DNA of 64,000 bases, taken from contig NZ_JAHESE010000012.1 of assembly GCF_018598175.1 (NCBI RefSeq), positions 1 through 64,000 on the forward strand. Reading direction: 5' to 3'. The notes below the pieces were generated by a model that made no database searches, was not told where the DNA came from, and worked only from the letters and a program-made list of their open reading frames with translations. Source of the DNA: Dawidia cretensis (GTDB lineage: Bacteria > Bacteroidota > Bacteroidia > Cytophagales > Cyclobacteriaceae). Shown here piece by piece: positions 10,035 to 19,257 of the stretch. Both the position numbers and the translations under genes were made by a program. The number at the start of each line of letters is the position of its first letter. Position 1 is the first letter of the stretch.

Positions 10035-11814
10035 TTTCGTTCAGGTAAATTTTACGCAGGCGAATCGACTTCGGAGTTACTTCCACATATTCATCTGCCT
10101 GAATATATTCCAGCGCCTCTTCGAGCGAAAATTTAACGGGCGGCGCAATGCGCATTTTTTCGTCGGCACCCGACGCGCGCATGTTGGTAAGCTTCTTAGT
10201 CTTCGTGATGTTGATGACAAGGTCACCGCTGCGGTTGTTCTCGCCGACTACCTGACCTTCGTAGATAGGCTCTCCGGCTTCAATGAAGAACTTACCGCGA
10301 TCCTGCATGTTGTTGAGCGAGTAAGCAATGGCTTCGCCTTGCTCCATCACGATCAACGAACCGTTGATACGGCCCGGGATCTCACCACGGTATGGCTGAT
10401 ATTCCAGGAAGCGGTGTGTTACAATCGCTTCACCGGCTGTTACGTTCAGCAGGTAGTTACGCAGACCGATGATACCGCGTGACGGGATGGTGAACTTCAG
10501 GATCATACGGTCGCCTTTCGGCTCCATATTGGTCATTTCACCTTTACGCTGTGATACGGTTTCAATGGCCTTGCCGGAAACAACTTCCGGAAGGTCGATT
10601 GTCAGCTCTTCAATAGGCTCGCTTTTTACGCCGTCGATTTCTTTGAAGATCACCTGCGGCTGGCCGATCTGAAGCTCATAGCCTTCGCGGCGCATCGTTT
10701 CGATCAATACAGACAAGTGAAGTACACCACGGCCAAAGACCATGAATGAATCGGCCGAACCAGTATCTCCTACGCGCAGGGCGAGGTTCTTCTCGAGCTC
10801 TTTCTCAAGTCTTTCCTTGATGTGGCGCGACGTCACGAACTTACCTTCCTTGCCGTAGAACGGCGAGTTGTTGATCGTGAAGAGCATGCTCATCGTAGGC
10901 TCATCGATCTTGATCGACTGCATGGCTTCCGGATTGTCGATGTCGGCAACAGTATCGCCAATCTCAAATCCTTCCAGACCTACCAGGGCGCAAATCTCGC
11001 CGGGTTTTACTTCCTCTACTTTTTCTTTTCCAAATCCTTCAAAGACATACAGGTCTTTGATCTTTGATTTTACGATGGCTTTGGTGTCGCGTTTAATCAA
11101 TGCAACGGGCTGCCCGGCTTTGATGCCACCACGGTGTACGCGGCCGATCGCTACCCGGCCGGTATAGGCCGAATACTCGAGCGACGTAATAAGCATTTGT
11201 GTAAATCCTTCTCCGATTTTCGGCGCAGGAATGTGCTCAATGATACCATCAAGCAGCGGCACGATGCTGTCGGTAGGTGTTTTCCAATCGGTGCTCATCC
11301 AGCCGTTCTTAGCCGAACCGTAGAAGGTCGGGAAGTCCAGCTGGTTTTCAGTCGCATCGAGTTGGAACATGAGCTCGAATACTTGCTCGTGTACCTCGTC
11401 GGGCGTACAGTTTTTCTTGTCTACTTTGTTTACCACCACGATCGGCTTCAGGCCCAGTTGCAGGGCTTTTTGCAGCACGAAGCGGGTTTGGGGCATAGGC
11501 CCTTCAAACGCATCGACCAGCAGGAGAACGCCGTCGGCCATGTTCAGCACGCGTTCTACCTCACCACCAAAGTCGCTGTGACCCGGGGTATCGATTACGT
11601 TGATCTTATAGTCTTTATAACGTACGGATACGTTCTTTGCCAAGATCGTGATACCACGCTCACGTTCCAGGTCATTGCTGTCCATGATCAGCTCGCCGGG
11701 AGTTTCGTGGTCTTTAAAAAGCTTCCCCGCCATCAGCAGTTTGTCCACTAGCGTAGTCTTACCGTGGTCGACGTGGGCGATAATGGCAATGTTCCTGATC
11801 TTGTTAACGTCCAT
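10009..11814 (-). CDS. typA: Ribosome-associated GTPase TypA/BipA
   Basis: Translational GTPase of the EF-G/LepA family that binds 70S ribosomes and supports ribosome assembly and stress or cold growth. The 601-residue length is standard. G1 is AHVDHGKTT near residue 14, 'RERGITI' is the switch region, DTPGHSDFGGEV is G3 and NKVDKK is G4. EF-G-like domains follow, with the BipA-specific C-terminus 'SLEEALEYIQADEYVEVTPK'. The ATG at 11814 is preceded by a TATCTTTG -7 element at 11853-11860. The TPR gene follows with a 26-nt overlap. Confidence 0.97.
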   Translation of the reverse strand: MDVNKIRNIAIIAHVDHGKTTLVDKLLMAGKLFKDHETPGELIMDSNDLERERGITILAKNVSVRYKDYKINVIDTPGHSDFGGEVERVLNMADGVLLLVDAFEGPMPQTRFVLQKALQLGLKPIVVVNKVDKKNCTPDEVHEQVFELMFQLDATENQLDFPTFYGSAKNGWMSTDWKTPTDSIVPLLDGIIEHIPAPKIGEGFTQMLITSLEYSAYTGRVAIGRVHRGGIKAGQPVALIKRDTKAIVKSKIKDLYVFEGFGKEKVEEVKPGEICALVGLEGFEIGDTVADIDNPEAMQSIKIDEPTMSMLFTINNSPFYGKEGKFVTSRHIKERLEKELEKNLALRVGDTGSADSFMVFGRGVLHLSVLIETMRREGYELQIGQPQVIFKEIDGVKSEPIEELTIDLPEVVSGKAIETVSQRKGEMTNMEPKGDRMILKFTIPSRGIIGLRNYLLNVTAGEAIVTHRFLEYQPYRGEIPGRINGSLIVMEQGEAIAYSLNNMQDRGKFFIEAGEPIYEGQVVGENNRSGDLVINITKTKKLTNMRASGADEKMRIAPPVKFSLEEALEYIQADEYVEVTPKSIRLRKIYLNESERKRNSK

Positions 11815-11852
11815 AAATTCGTTGTATTCCTTGTTTTTCTTGAATTGAGGCG

Positions 11853-11860
11853 CAAAGATA
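11853..11860 (-). promoter_or_regulatory. -7 promoter element upstream of typA
   Basis: On the minus strand TATCTTTG is an exact TAnnTTTG match, giving a leader of roughly 35 nt before the typA ATG. No good TTG lies at the -33 spacing. Confidence 0.5.
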
Positions 11861-12024
11861 CGGTTATTTAAGGACTTGTAGAAGGCCTCACAAAAAGACT
11901 ACGAAGAATTCACATTCTTGTGTTCTACCACGTTTTTATTGGCCTATCCCGGAAAGCACAAAAGATTCTTCGCCTACCGCACACGTTTGAATGGCATTTC
12001 AGGAAAATGCAGCAGGGGTCATAC

Positions 12025-12090
12025 CCGTATCAAAGCCGTAGATACGCCCTACTAAAGCCGTATCAAAGCCCTATCAAAGGCATACATAAG
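12025..12090. repeat. Six-unit 11-nt tandem repeat (TACGG-N6 core on the minus strand)
   Basis: Consecutive 11-nt units on the plus strand: CCGTATCAAAG, CCGTAGATACG, CCCTACTAAAG, CCGTATCAAAG, CCCTATCAAAG, GCATACATAAG. Units 1 and 4 are identical. On the minus strand the cores read TACGG or TAGGG, the same core and period as the array at 8966-9057. It lies 5 nt beyond the methyltransferase stop, in the 281-nt gap upstream of typA. Confidence 0.8.
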
Positions 12091-12095
12091 GTGTG

Positions 12096-12998
12096 TTATT
12101 CCGACCGGAACCGCAAAAAAGTGCCCATCGGCAGATCCTTGCCCTGCCTGGATTTTAAGAAAAACTCGCCGTATTCCGGCGCCGCCTGCGGAAAGTGTGT
12201 TTTCACAACGTTCAAACCGACGATCGGCGATAGCCCCACCGCATACATGCTCAGAATAAAGAAGTGATGGTCCTCTTCCAACAATTGACTGCTCATATAG
12301 ACCAGCTCATTTAATTGCTCTTGTAAAGTCCACTTCTCCCCTTCCGGACCGCGACCATACGGCGGCGGGTCCATGATCAGGCCGTTGTACTTGTTCCCGC
12401 GTTTGAGCTCGCGGCGCACGAACTTAAAGGCATCTTCATATACCCAGCGGATGTTGTCCTGGTTGTTCAGCTGCATGTTCTGATTGGCCCAGTTGATCCC
12501 GGGGCGTGACGCATCGCAGTGTACTACGTCGGCACCCGCCGTGCGCGCGACGACCGACGCGGCGCCCGTATAGGCAAACAAGTTCAACACGCGGGGCTTG
12601 GCGATTTTCCAACCGGTAAGGGTGTCATAAATAAAATTCCAGTTGTTGCCCTGTTCCGGAAAAACACCTACGTGGCCAAAGCTCGTTAAGCCGAGACGAA
12701 GGTTGAGGGTAAGGTCGTTGTAACGATACTGCACCTGCCAGTTTTCGGGCATCGACGGACCGCGCGACCAGCCGCCTTTCACATCATCGGAAAAGCGAAA
12801 GTTGTCTTTTTGCTCGCGTACAAAGCGGCCATGGGCGAGCTTCTTCCATTCATCTTCCGACAACGTCTTGCTCCATATAGCCTGGGGCTCGGGGCGACTG
12901 AGAATATACTTGCCAAAACGTTCGAGTTTTTCAAAGTCGCCGGAGTCCAGCAGCTCATAGTCTTGCCAGGAAGAAGGATAGTGCAGCTTGATATTCAA
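12096..12998 (-). CDS. Class I SAM-dependent methyltransferase (RlmI/COG1092-like)
   Basis: A 300-residue methyltransferase, probably acting on RNA. It has the Rossmann SAM-binding motif 'VLNLFAYTGAASVVA', an acidic residue for the ribose ('VVHCDASRPGINWA') and the catalytic-type motif 'LIMDPPPYGRGPEGEKW'. These resemble the RlmI/RlmL family, though the usual PUA domain is absent. The exact substrate is unclear. The only plausible start is a TTG at 12998, since no ATG occurs before about residue 83. The gene is divergent from the SpoU methyltransferase gene across a 110-nt gap, so two RNA-modification genes face away from one promoter region. Confidence 0.85.
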   Translation of the reverse strand: MNIKLHYPSSWQDYELLDSGDFEKLERFGKYILSRPEPQAIWSKTLSEDEWKKLAHGRFVREQKDNFRFSDDVKGGWSRGPSMPENWQVQYRYNDLTLNLRLGLTSFGHVGVFPEQGNNWNFIYDTLTGWKIAKPRVLNLFAYTGAASVVARTAGADVVHCDASRPGINWANQNMQLNNQDNIRWVYEDAFKFVRRELKRGNKYNGLIMDPPPYGRGPEGEKWTLQEQLNELVYMSSQLLEEDHHFFILSMYAVGLSPIVGLNVVKTHFPQAAPEYGEFFLKSRQGKDLPMGTFLRFRSE

Positions 12999-13083
12999 CG
13001 CGTCGTGCGGTTTATTTTGGAGGCAAAGTAACGGAACTAATGCTAAACCGCGAAAAGTGCCGTGGGAATTCCCGAAGTGTCCA

Positions 13084-13091
13084 TACCTTTG
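13084..13091 (+). promoter_or_regulatory. Candidate -7 element of the SpoU methyltransferase gene
   Basis: TACCTTTG matches TAnnTTTG exactly and would give a leader of about 14 nt before the ATG at 13109. The -33 box is weak. Confidence 0.4.
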
Positions 13092-13108
13092 GGGATTAAC
13101 CGCTGCGC

Positions 13109-13903
13109 ATGCACGTACAGATCAACAGCCCCCAGAACCCGAAGATCAAACATTTGTTATCGTTGGAAAAACCGCGCGAGCGGCGCAAGCAGGGCGTGTT
13201 TGTCATTGAAGGTAAAAAAGAGATTGGCCTGGCCCGCGACGCCGGCTATGCATTGGACACACTGTTTTTTTGCGAAGCGATCATTCCCGCCACCGAAGCT
13301 GATCGCTATACCCAACCGCAGACCTTGCTCATACCGGTATCAGAAGAGGTTTTCGAAAAGATCGCCGTACGCGAAAGCACGGGAGGCCTGGTCGCCATTG
13401 CCCGCCAAAAGCCTCACAGCCTGGGCGGACTTCATCTTCGCGCGCGACCTTTATTATTAATTGTCGAAGCTGTCGAAAAGCCCGGCAACCTTGGCGCCAT
13501 CTTGCGTACCGCCGATGCGGCGGGTGTGGATGCTGTGATCATTTGCGATCCGCAAACCGATTTTTATAATCCCAATGTGGTACGATCCAGCGTGGGTTGC
13601 GTGTTTACAAAGCAGATCGCTGCTGCGACATCGGAAGAGACGATTGCGTGGCTTCGCAAAAACAACATCGCTATTTATTGCACATACCTGCAAGCTTCAC
13701 GGCCTTATCATGAAGTAGACTTTACACTACCAAGCGCCATTGTGATGGGCACTGAAGCCACGGGGCTATCGGATGTATGGATAGACAATTCCAACGCCAA
13801 CATCATTATTCCCATGCAGGGAAAAATAGACTCGATGAATGTTTCCACGGCTGCGGCCGTTGTTGTTTTTGAAGCCACGCGACAGCGCGGATTCGTTTTC
13901 TAA
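13109..13903 (+). CDS. TrmH/SpoU-family RNA 2'-O-methyltransferase
   Basis: SAM-dependent ribose methylation of rRNA or tRNA by a SPOUT trefoil-knot enzyme, active as a dimer. The 264-residue protein has an N-terminal L30e-like substrate-binding domain ('KQGVFVIEGKKEIGLA') and the three SpoU motifs: 'EKPGNLGAILRTADAAGVDA' (motif 1, catalytic Arg), 'IVMGTEATGLSD' (motif 2) and 'IIPMQGKIDSMNVSTAAAV' (motif 3). Which nucleotide it modifies cannot be told from sequence; TrmH, RlmB and TsnR paralogues look alike at this level. It is a single gene with its own candidate promoter. Confidence 0.93.
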   Translation: MHVQINSPQNPKIKHLLSLEKPRERRKQGVFVIEGKKEIGLARDAGYALDTLFFCEAIIPATEADRYTQPQTLLIPVSEEVFEKIAVRESTGGLVAIARQKPHSLGGLHLRARPLLLIVEAVEKPGNLGAILRTADAAGVDAVIICDPQTDFYNPNVVRSSVGCVFTKQIAAATSEETIAWLRKNNIAIYCTYLQASRPYHEVDFTLPSAIVMGTEATGLSDVWIDNSNANIIIPMQGKIDSMNVSTAAAVVVFEATRQRGFVF

Positions 13904-13976
13904 CCAAATTATTCCACGGTTAGCAATACATCGCGATTACATTTCTGTAATTTAGGGGTTTGAAAGACCACCTTTC

Positions 13977-15542
13977 ATGGAGCCCCTCCCCCTGTATGAG
14001 AAGTCCTTGCCGGACGATAAGTTTCTGAACGCCCTGGCGCATGCTTATCGGCTGCAGGAAGCTATTATCAGCACGACCGAGTTGGCCGTGATCTCTACGG
14101 ATATACACGGCACGATTACCAGCTTTAACCAGGCGGCAGAATTACTGCTCGGCTATTCCGCTGACAGCGTAATCGACCGCGTCTCTATTTTAGCCGTTCA
14201 CGAAGAACAAGAAATACTACACCGCGCCAAGATCCTGTCTGACGAGTTAAACAAAACTATCGCTCCAGGCTTCGATGTATTTGTTGCACGCGTGCAGGAA
14301 AAAAAGAACGCCGAGCGCCGCGAGTGGACATACGTGCGCAGGGATGGAATTATGTTTCCTGTATCCATATCGGTTACAGCTTTATGGGATGAAAAGAATG
14401 ACCGGATTGGTTATGCATTCATTGCCACCGACATTTCCATGCAAAAGCGTGTAGAGGAAGAGTTCCGCCAGGTAAGCGACGAAAACGAACGTGTTTTTAA
14501 TTATACCATTAACCTCAACGTCATCACCGGCTTTGATGGTTACTTCAAAAAACTAAGCCCTGCGTGGACCGACAGGCTCGGCTGGACCATGGAGGAGTTA
14601 AAAGCACGTCCGCTAACCGACTTTGTACACGCCGATGATATCGGCCCTACGCAAGAAGCGCTGCGCTTCATCCGCGGCGGCAATAATTTACATACTTTTG
14701 AAAATCGCTACCGCTGCAAAGACGGCTCATACCGCTGGCTGCTGTGGAGCTCCTCGACGGACGTAGAGCGTCAGCTCATCTTCGCTTCCGCGATCGATAT
14801 TACCGACCGCAAGAAGTCAGAAGATGAATTGATCCGCTCCAAGAACCACCTGGAAGTTGTAGCCTCCGAGTTACAAGAGCAGAACCGCGCCCTCGACGAG
14901 TTTGCGCATATCATCTCGCACAACCTGCGCTCGCCGATCGGCAACATCAAAGCCCTGATCGGCCTCCTCAACGAGCAAAGCAGCATCGACGAGTATAAAA
15001 TGATCTTCGAAAAGCTCAAGAACGTCGCCGGCAACCTCAGCGAGACCATGAACGAGCTGATGGAGACGCTAAAGGTTAAAAAGAATACAGAAATAGAGTA
15101 TACCGACATCCGCTTTAAAGACATGCTCGACAAAGTGATCCAATCACTGGAAGGCGAGCTGATCCAATCGGAAGCCACGGTGACATTTGATTTTAACCAG
15201 GTCCCCACCATCGGATATTCAAAGACATACCTGGAAAGTATATTTCAAAATTTACTCACCAACGCCGTGAAGTATCGCTCGCCGGACCGCAAGCCGGAGA
15301 TACATGTCTCGTCGGATATTGTCGATGGTAAGACGGAGTTGCGTGTACGTGATAATGGATTGGGGATTGATTTGCAGAAGTTTGGCCACAAGTTGTTTGG
15401 ACTGCATAAGACGTTCCATGAGAACAAAGAGGCCCGCGGCGTAGGGTTGTTCCTGACAAAGACGCAGATTGAAGCCATGGGGGGAACGGTCATTGCGGAA
15501 AGCGAAGTAAATAAGGGAACGACGTTTATTATTCGATTCTGA
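13977..15542 (+). CDS. Cytoplasmic PAS-PAS sensor histidine kinase (orphan)
   Basis: A 521-residue signalling kinase without membrane segments. The first PAS domain starts near residue 30 ('AVISTDIHGTITSFNQAAEL') with its PAC segment around residue 115. The second PAS/PAC covers roughly 165-285 ('YRCKDGSYRWLLWSS'). The dimerisation H-box is 'EFAHIISHNLRSPIGNIKA', with the phospho-accepting His in SHNLRSP. The ATPase domain has the N box 'LLTNAVKYRSP', G1 'VRDNGLGIDLQ' and 'GVGLFLTKTQIEAMGG'. No response regulator is adjacent, so its partner is elsewhere. The soluble PAS input suggests an intracellular cue such as redox, light or a small molecule; no heme or flavin motif is obvious. Confidence 0.94.
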   Translation: MEPLPLYEKSLPDDKFLNALAHAYRLQEAIISTTELAVISTDIHGTITSFNQAAELLLGYSADSVIDRVSILAVHEEQEILHRAKILSDELNKTIAPGFDVFVARVQEKKNAERREWTYVRRDGIMFPVSISVTALWDEKNDRIGYAFIATDISMQKRVEEEFRQVSDENERVFNYTINLNVITGFDGYFKKLSPAWTDRLGWTMEELKARPLTDFVHADDIGPTQEALRFIRGGNNLHTFENRYRCKDGSYRWLLWSSSTDVERQLIFASAIDITDRKKSEDELIRSKNHLEVVASELQEQNRALDEFAHIISHNLRSPIGNIKALIGLLNEQSSIDEYKMIFEKLKNVAGNLSETMNELMETLKVKKNTEIEYTDIRFKDMLDKVIQSLEGELIQSEATVTFDFNQVPTIGYSKTYLESIFQNLLTNAVKYRSPDRKPEIHVSSDIVDGKTELRVRDNGLGIDLQKFGHKLFGLHKTFHENKEARGVGLFLTKTQIEAMGGTVIAESEVNKGTTFIIRF

Positions 15543-15552
15543 TTTCTTTATG

Positions 15553-15589
15553 GGCGATCCCGGCAGTCGATACACCTGCCGGGATCGCC
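15553..15589. terminator. Perfect 14-bp hairpin between convergent genes
   Basis: GGCGATCCCGGCAG pairs perfectly with CTGCCGGGATCGCC across a 9-nt loop, in the 54-nt gap between the convergent kinase and FtsX permease genes. Neither side has a T run, so it may act as a bidirectional transcription block or an mRNA 3' end rather than a classical terminator. Confidence 0.55.
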
Positions 15590-15596
15590 ACATGCC

Positions 15597-17990
15597 TTAT
15601 TCGTCCCGCAACGCGTTCACCGGATTAGACGAAGCCGCACGCAACACGTGGTAGCCAACCGTCAACATCGTAATAAGCAGCGCCAGCAACGCCGAGAGTA
15701 TAAACGTAGCCCACTCTGCCCCTAACTCGATGCGATACGCAAATTTCTGCAGCCACGTGCTGGTGGAGTACCACGCCAGTGGAAAGGCTATGAGCGTACC
15801 AATGCCCACCAGTATGAAGAACTCGCGTGCCACCAGCATGATCAGCCCTTGCACGCTTGCGCCAATCACCTTCCGGATACCAATTTCTTTGTATCGCTGC
15901 TGCGTAGTGAACGCCGCCAGGCCGAGCAAGCCGAGGCAGGCGATGGCGATCGTCAGGAAAGAGAAGAGCGTGAAAATATAGCTGCGCTTCTCATCTGATT
16001 TATATTGTGAATCAAACCGCTGATCCAGGAAATCATATTCGAACGGGATGTTGGAGAATACACCGTTCCAGGTGCTTTCAATAGCGGCCAATGCTTCGCG
16101 TGTATCTTCACCTTCCTTGACGCGAACGAATAGCAGATAGTTATCATCTTCCCCCAGCATGATCATCAGCGGCTCGATCACGCCGTAGAGCGAATTTTGG
16201 TGGTAATCTTTCACAACACCCACGACGTGTTTCTCGACCGGCTTCTCGTCCATAAACACAAATCGTTTGCCAATGGGATCTTTCCAGCCCATGCGTTTGA
16301 CCATGGCTTCGTTTACCAATACGGCAAAGGTCGTGTCGGAGGATACGTCGCGCGAGAAGTCGCGGCCTTGTACAACGGTCATGCCGATCGTCTTAATAAA
16401 GTCGAAGTCGGCGCGGTACAGGTTGATGCCGCGTTCTACAAGCTTGCCTTCGCTGTCGTCTACCTTCAACAAAAGCTTGCCAATACCATCGCCAGGTCCG
16501 GCATTGGAAGCACCCGCCCACTCGACGCCTTTTGTTTGACGCAAGCGTTCGGCCAATACCTCGGCTTTTTTAATCTGAGCATCATCCGATAGGGCGATGC
16601 GTATGACACGATCTTTGGTAAAGCCCAGGTCTTTGGTACGCATATACTGAAGCTGATCAAATACGATCATGGTGCTAATGAGCATAAAGATGGAGATGAC
16701 AAACTGCACCACGACCAATATCTTGCGAAAGATGACGCTGCCACCTTTGGCAGAAAGCTTTCCTTTCAATACCCCGATCGGATTAAAGCTCGACAGGTAA
16801 AAGGCAGGATAGCTGCCACCACCAACACCCACGATCAACACAATACCCAGCAAGCTCAACAATACCGGTGCCTGTAGCACGTAGCTAAAAGGCATTCTTT
16901 TCGTGGCCAACTCGTTGAAGGCCGGCAGCAAGGCATAGATCAACAGCAAGCTGATGATCAATGACGTGAACGTGATTACCACGGACTCCATGATAAACTG
17001 TGCCATCAGCTGCGTGCGCGGTGAACCCATAACCTTGCGGATGCCCACCTCTTTCGCACGATTAGCCGACCGCGCCGTGGCGAGGTTCATATAGTTGATG
17101 GACGCGATGACCAACATAAACACCGCTACGGCCCCAAATATATAGAGCACGCCCATGCTGCCGCCGGCTTCGGCTTCGTCCTGAATCTCGGAGTACAGGT
17201 GAATGTCGATGATGCGCTGCAGCTCGTAGCGAATGGTAATGCCATACTGGGCAAAGATCGGGTCTACCTTCTCCTTGATGATCTTGTCCAGGTTGGCGTA
17301 CATCTTGTTCAGGTCGTATCCTGCCGGCAATTGTATATACGTATAGATCCCAAAGTTACCCCAGCTGCCACCGGCGTCTTTCGGACGGCTGGTCTCCGAG
17401 ATCAACGCATCGAATATGAAGTGTGAGTTAAGCGGCACATCTTCCATGACCGCCGTGACCTTAAAAGTCTCTCCCTGCTGGTTCTGGAAGGACTGGCCCA
17501 GGACATCTGTTTTGCCAAAGTATTTAATCGCGATGCTGCGCGTGAGTACGATGGAGAAAGGCTCGTCCAGCGCAGTGTTGGGATCGCCCGCCAGGAACGT
17601 GTAGGTGAACATGTCGAAGGCGGTAGAGTCAGCCTGGAAGAATTTGTCTTCGTAGAACTCTTTTTCTTCGTAGCGGTATAGGGTACGGCCGGTGCCAAAA
17701 AAGCGCACGGCGTTTTTTACTTCCGGATAATTGTCGCGAACTTCTTCGGCAAACGGTATTTGGGCCACGGCCCAGGTAAAGGCGTCGTCGGTTTCCTTAA
17801 TGTGAGTGACGACACGGTAGATGTTGGGTGCGTCTTTGTGGTAGCGGTCGTAGCTCAGCTCATCGAGAATGTACAGCAGCAGGAACATGCTGCAGGTAAT
17901 GCCAACCGTAAGCCCCAGCACATTGATGCCGGTATAGGCTTTGTCTTTGCGCATGTTGCGCAGGGCGATGAGGAGCAGACTTTTAAGCAT
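15597..17990 (-). CDS. FtsX/MacB-type ABC transporter permease (ATPase not encoded nearby)
   Basis: A 797-residue inner-membrane protein with the duplicated MacB layout: N-terminal TM segment ('INVLGLTVGITCSMFLLLYI'), periplasmic MacB_PCD domain, three-TM FtsX domain starting near residue 285 ('NYMNLATARSANRAKEVGIR'), a second periplasmic domain, and a second FtsX domain ('AAFTTQQRYKEIGIRKVIGA'). Such permeases work with a separate LolD/MacB-like ATPase and transmit mechanical force rather than moving a substrate through the bilayer. Substrate is unknown. Two relatives lie at 59.8-64 kb, and this family is expanded in Bacteroidota. It is monocistronic and convergent with the kinase gene. Confidence 0.93.
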   Translation of the reverse strand: MLKSLLLIALRNMRKDKAYTGINVLGLTVGITCSMFLLLYILDELSYDRYHKDAPNIYRVVTHIKETDDAFTWAVAQIPFAEEVRDNYPEVKNAVRFFGTGRTLYRYEEKEFYEDKFFQADSTAFDMFTYTFLAGDPNTALDEPFSIVLTRSIAIKYFGKTDVLGQSFQNQQGETFKVTAVMEDVPLNSHFIFDALISETSRPKDAGGSWGNFGIYTYIQLPAGYDLNKMYANLDKIIKEKVDPIFAQYGITIRYELQRIIDIHLYSEIQDEAEAGGSMGVLYIFGAVAVFMLVIASINYMNLATARSANRAKEVGIRKVMGSPRTQLMAQFIMESVVITFTSLIISLLLIYALLPAFNELATKRMPFSYVLQAPVLLSLLGIVLIVGVGGGSYPAFYLSSFNPIGVLKGKLSAKGGSVIFRKILVVVQFVISIFMLISTMIVFDQLQYMRTKDLGFTKDRVIRIALSDDAQIKKAEVLAERLRQTKGVEWAGASNAGPGDGIGKLLLKVDDSEGKLVERGINLYRADFDFIKTIGMTVVQGRDFSRDVSSDTTFAVLVNEAMVKRMGWKDPIGKRFVFMDEKPVEKHVVGVVKDYHQNSLYGVIEPLMIMLGEDDNYLLFVRVKEGEDTREALAAIESTWNGVFSNIPFEYDFLDQRFDSQYKSDEKRSYIFTLFSFLTIAIACLGLLGLAAFTTQQRYKEIGIRKVIGASVQGLIMLVAREFFILVGIGTLIAFPLAWYSTSTWLQKFAYRIELGAEWATFILSALLALLITMLTVGYHVLRAASSNPVNALRDE

Positions 17991-18111
17991 AGGTTTGTGG
18001 GGTTACACTGGTAACTATAGGAGACGACCGGAAGTTACAAAAGTTACACAAACCTGCCGATCTTTTTACACAGCCGCCCTACCCCATCTTGATGCAGCCA
18101 CCCAAAGCGGG

Positions 18112-19257
18112 TTATTTCCGGGCCTTGATAAGCGCTGTATAGTAACCTTCCAGCCGTTGCGTCTGGATCGCAGCGTTAAATTCCGCTTCCACGCGCGCCC
18201 GGGCAGCAACACTAAAGGTTTCGATGCGGTCCGCCTGCTCGAACATCCGGGCCAGGCATTGCTGCAGGCTGTCCACGTCGTTCTCTTCGGCCAGGAAGCC
18301 ATGCACGCCGTCGTGGGCCACCTCCGGTATATCGGAGTGTTTGGTGGCAATAATGGCCATGCCGGTCGCCATTGCATCGACAATAGCCATGGGCGTGCCC
18401 TCTTTGTTGTTCTTGCTCCCCGTGCGGCTGGCCTGTATCAGCACGTCACAACGGTAGGCCAGGTCGATGAAATACGCATAGGGTTTATAGCCATGCAACG
18501 TAACACGGTCTTTTATACCACCGGTCTCGATCGCTTCAAGTATGACCGGCTTCAGGGGGCCATCGCCAACAATATCGAGGGTGAAGTCGTATTGTGTGCG
18601 CAGGGCCGCCAGTGCGCGCACAGCCAGCGCGATGCCTTTCTTCTCCAGGAAACTGGACGCGATCAGGAAACGGATCTTACTGCCTCGTGTGACGATCCGT
18701 TTTTCAAAACGAATGGTATGAGCGTCGATGCCCAGATGATGAATCGTGATCTTGTGCTCCGGACAACCCAACCGGATCAGCTCGGCTTTCATATAAGGCC
18801 CTAATACCAACAATTTGTCGGCATCCCGGAACAGGTCCTGATAGCGAGCGCGGTTGGCGGGAATCGCCGGAAAGGCAAACACATCGTCGCCATAAAAGCT
18901 ACAGATCATCGGGATCTTCAGCTTCTTCTTCAGGCCGATCATTTTTACGCCGTGGTAGCCGAAGTGTACATGCAGAATTTGCGCCTGATTGTCATGGCAG
19001 GCACGCTGCATAAAACCAAAATAGCCTAACACCTTGAAGAAGGCGATCGAGGCGTATTGCAGCAGCTTGCCCTGGTCGTCGAGACTATAGACCTGCGAGA
19101 GCGGAAACAGGTTGAGATTTTCCTTCTTGCGCGTTAAGAATATCGGGCGGAATAACCGGTGGTGCGTGAGCGTCCGGTAGATCCAGTTCTGGGTGAGTGG
19201 TAAATACGTAGAGGCGTAGTGCGCGCAGCAGACCCGATCACTTGTTGCTTCTGTCAT
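18112..19257 (-). CDS. Glycosyltransferase family 4 (GT-B fold)
   Basis: Transfers a sugar from an NDP-sugar to a growing polysaccharide or glycolipid at the cytoplasmic face. The 381-residue protein has the GT4 C-terminal signature 'EGTPMAIVDAMATGMAIIAT', the donor-binding 'FLIASSFLEKKGIALAVRAL', and an N-terminal domain with 'ILHVHFGYHGVKMIGL'. It resembles WcaL/AmsK-type enzymes of exopolysaccharide synthesis. The start is placed at the ATG at 19257 (MTEATSD), overlapping the upstream epimerase gene by 20 nt. A TTG nine bases earlier is less likely. The two genes probably form one unit for a surface sugar. Confidence 0.92.
   Translation of the reverse strand: MTEATSDRVCCAHYASTYLPLTQNWIYRTLTHHRLFRPIFLTRKKENLNLFPLSQVYSLDDQGKLLQYASIAFFKVLGYFGFMQRACHDNQAQILHVHFGYHGVKMIGLKKKLKIPMICSFYGDDVFAFPAIPANRARYQDLFRDADKLLVLGPYMKAELIRLGCPEHKITIHHLGIDAHTIRFEKRIVTRGSKIRFLIASSFLEKKGIALAVRALAALRTQYDFTLDIVGDGPLKPVILEAIETGGIKDRVTLHGYKPYAYFIDLAYRCDVLIQASRTGSKNNKEGTPMAIVDAMATGMAIIATKHSDIPEVAHDGVHGFLAEENDVDSLQQCLARMFEQADRIETFSVAARARVEAEFNAAIQTQRLEGYYTALIKARK

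Noticed and set aside
8968-12090. CRISPR array for the 11-nt repeats
   Set aside because: Units are 11 nt without spacers and no cas genes are present.
11920-12267. Plus-strand frame of 115 codons covering the 11-nt array
   Set aside because: An 11-nt period does not preserve a reading frame, the product looks random, and it overlaps the methyltransferase end on the other strand.
15553-15589. Integron attC-like or mobile-element site at the perfect 14-bp hairpin
   Set aside because: No integrase, core sites or cassette genes. It sits between convergent genes, where a transcription-end hairpin is the simpler explanation.
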